NCBI GenBank assembly: GCA_021798435.1
Contig: JAJZGN010000113.1
Coordinates: 1-6,434 of the forward strand
Direction: 5' to 3'
Length of the DNA: 6,434 nt
From: a bacterium
GTDB taxonomy: Bacteria; Chloroflexota; Dormibacteria; Aeolococcales; Bog-877
Each line of letters starts with the position of its first letter. The first letter of the stretch is position 1. The notes below the pieces were generated by a model. It was given only the letters and a program-made list of their open reading frames with translations, was not told the DNA's origin and did no database searches. A program made the position numbers and the translations under genes. Shown one piece after another: positions 5,852 to 6,434 of the stretch.

Positions 5852-6434
5852 TCAGGAGCCTCCTTCCGGCGCCGTGGTTGCGGGGCGCCGCCTTCGGCCA
5901 CCGCGGTGGCGCCGCCGCCTCCCCGGCGGTGCAGCCTCTCCATCCGTGCGCGGGCGGGACTTCGGCGCTTCCACCGGGCGGGGTTCGGGAGGCATTCCGA
6001 CTGCCAGGACGTCGCCCAGGGTGCGCCAGCCGTGGTCCTGCCGGCCTATCTTCACCAGCTCCACGAAGCAGTCGGCCGTGGCCTCGGCATCGGCGAGGGC
6101 AAAGTGCGGCTGGCGATGGGTCACCGCCAGCCTTTCGCAGAGGCGCTCTAGCCCGATGGTGTCCCGGAGGCCGAAGAGGAACCCGGCCATTCTGGAGGTG
6201 TCGAGGTGCACCCGCGGTGGCGGGCGATCAAGCGCCTTGGCGACCAGCCGGGTGTCGAAGGCGTCGGCGCTGTGCTCGATCGGCACCGCCCCCCTCGCGA
6301 ACCGGTGATAGGTGAGCGCGACCCGGTGGGGCGGCGGAGCGCCGGTGAGCATCGAGCGCGAGATCCCATGCACCCGCCGGGCGTAGGGGTTGATGTGGTC
6401 GGTGGTGTGGACGAGGCTCTCGAGCAAAAGCCGC
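5852..6434 (-). CDS. DnaQ-superfamily 3'-5' exonuclease (DEDDh), partial
   Basis: This is a 3'-5' exonuclease domain of the DnaQ/RNase T superfamily, which removes nucleotides from DNA or RNA 3' ends using two metal ions. The frame runs off the window at 6434; the TTG at 6427 is read as internal Leu in RLLLESLV. The Exo I motif (the DxE pair) is therefore outside the window. Visible are INPYARRVHGIS, the Exo II region ending AFDTRL (Asp codon 6254-6256) and the Exo III motif HFALADAEAT (His 6104-6106, Asp 6089-6091), which defines the DEDDh type. Exo II usually reads HNxxFD; here it is HSADAFD, with one more residue and no Asn. After the domain, about 48 residues form a Pro/Arg-rich tail with GRRRRHRGGRRRRP, perhaps for nucleic acid binding. 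It could be a stand-alone nuclease or the end of a larger protein. The membrane protein gene follows. Confidence 0.85.
   Translation of the reverse strand, partial: RLLLESLVHTTDHINPYARRVHGISRSMLTGAPPPHRVALTYHRFARGAVPIEHSADAFDTRLVAKALDRPPPRVHLDTSRMAGFLFGLRDTIGLERLCERLAVTHRQPHFALADAEATADCFVELVKIGRQDHGWRTLGDVLAVGMPPEPRPVEAPKSRPRTDGEAAPPGRRRRHRGGRRRRPATTAPEGGS

Noticed and set aside
5190..6308. 372-codon open frame on the plus strand
   Set aside because: It lies opposite the membrane protein and the exonuclease, both with recognisable motifs. Its translation is Gly/Arg/Gln-rich low complexity, a shadow of GC bias.

Overview
The window is a GC-rich bacterial chromosome segment with tightly packed genes, GTG/TTG start candidates and strongly GC-biased third codon positions. 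Four genes in a row on the plus strand look like one housekeeping transcription unit: the glutaminase end of CTP synthase (pyrG, cut by the window start), an uncharacterised radical SAM protein, ribosomal protein L31 (rpmE) and peptide chain release factor 1 (prfA). A hairpin followed by a T-rich run closes this unit directly after prfA. The content fits a GC-rich lineage such as Actinomycetota or the Chloroflexota/Candidatus Dormibacterota area. The surface protein style (a Pro/Thr/Ser stalk, then a TPGTG motif, a membrane helix and an Arg tail) fits that too, but the assignment is inference and not proven by anything in the window.

Positions 3246-3443 hold the prfA terminator and then a leader with three successive hairpins ending just before a strong AGGAGG. 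This leads into a secreted, probably cell-surface-anchored protein (3444-4715). It has a signal peptide, a globular N-terminal domain, six perfect 10-residue TPTPSPSSSS repeats encoded by 30-bp units, an EF-hand-like loop at the start of a beta-rich repeat domain, and a C-terminal anchor.

A perfect 24-bp GC-only palindrome separates this gene from two convergent minus-strand genes. These are a membrane protein that resembles a two-helix pore-loop channel with a degenerate selectivity filter (4746-5834) and, upstream of it, a DEDDh-type 3'-5' exonuclease of the DnaQ superfamily (5852 to beyond the window end) with an Arg-rich tail. The two are 17 nt apart and probably co-transcribed.

The points most worth following up are the uncharacterised radical SAM enzyme inside a nucleotide-synthesis/translation operon, the structured leader before the surface protein, and the channel-like protein whose filter has lost the potassium signature. 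I saw no CRISPR array, insertion sequence, tRNA or rRNA.
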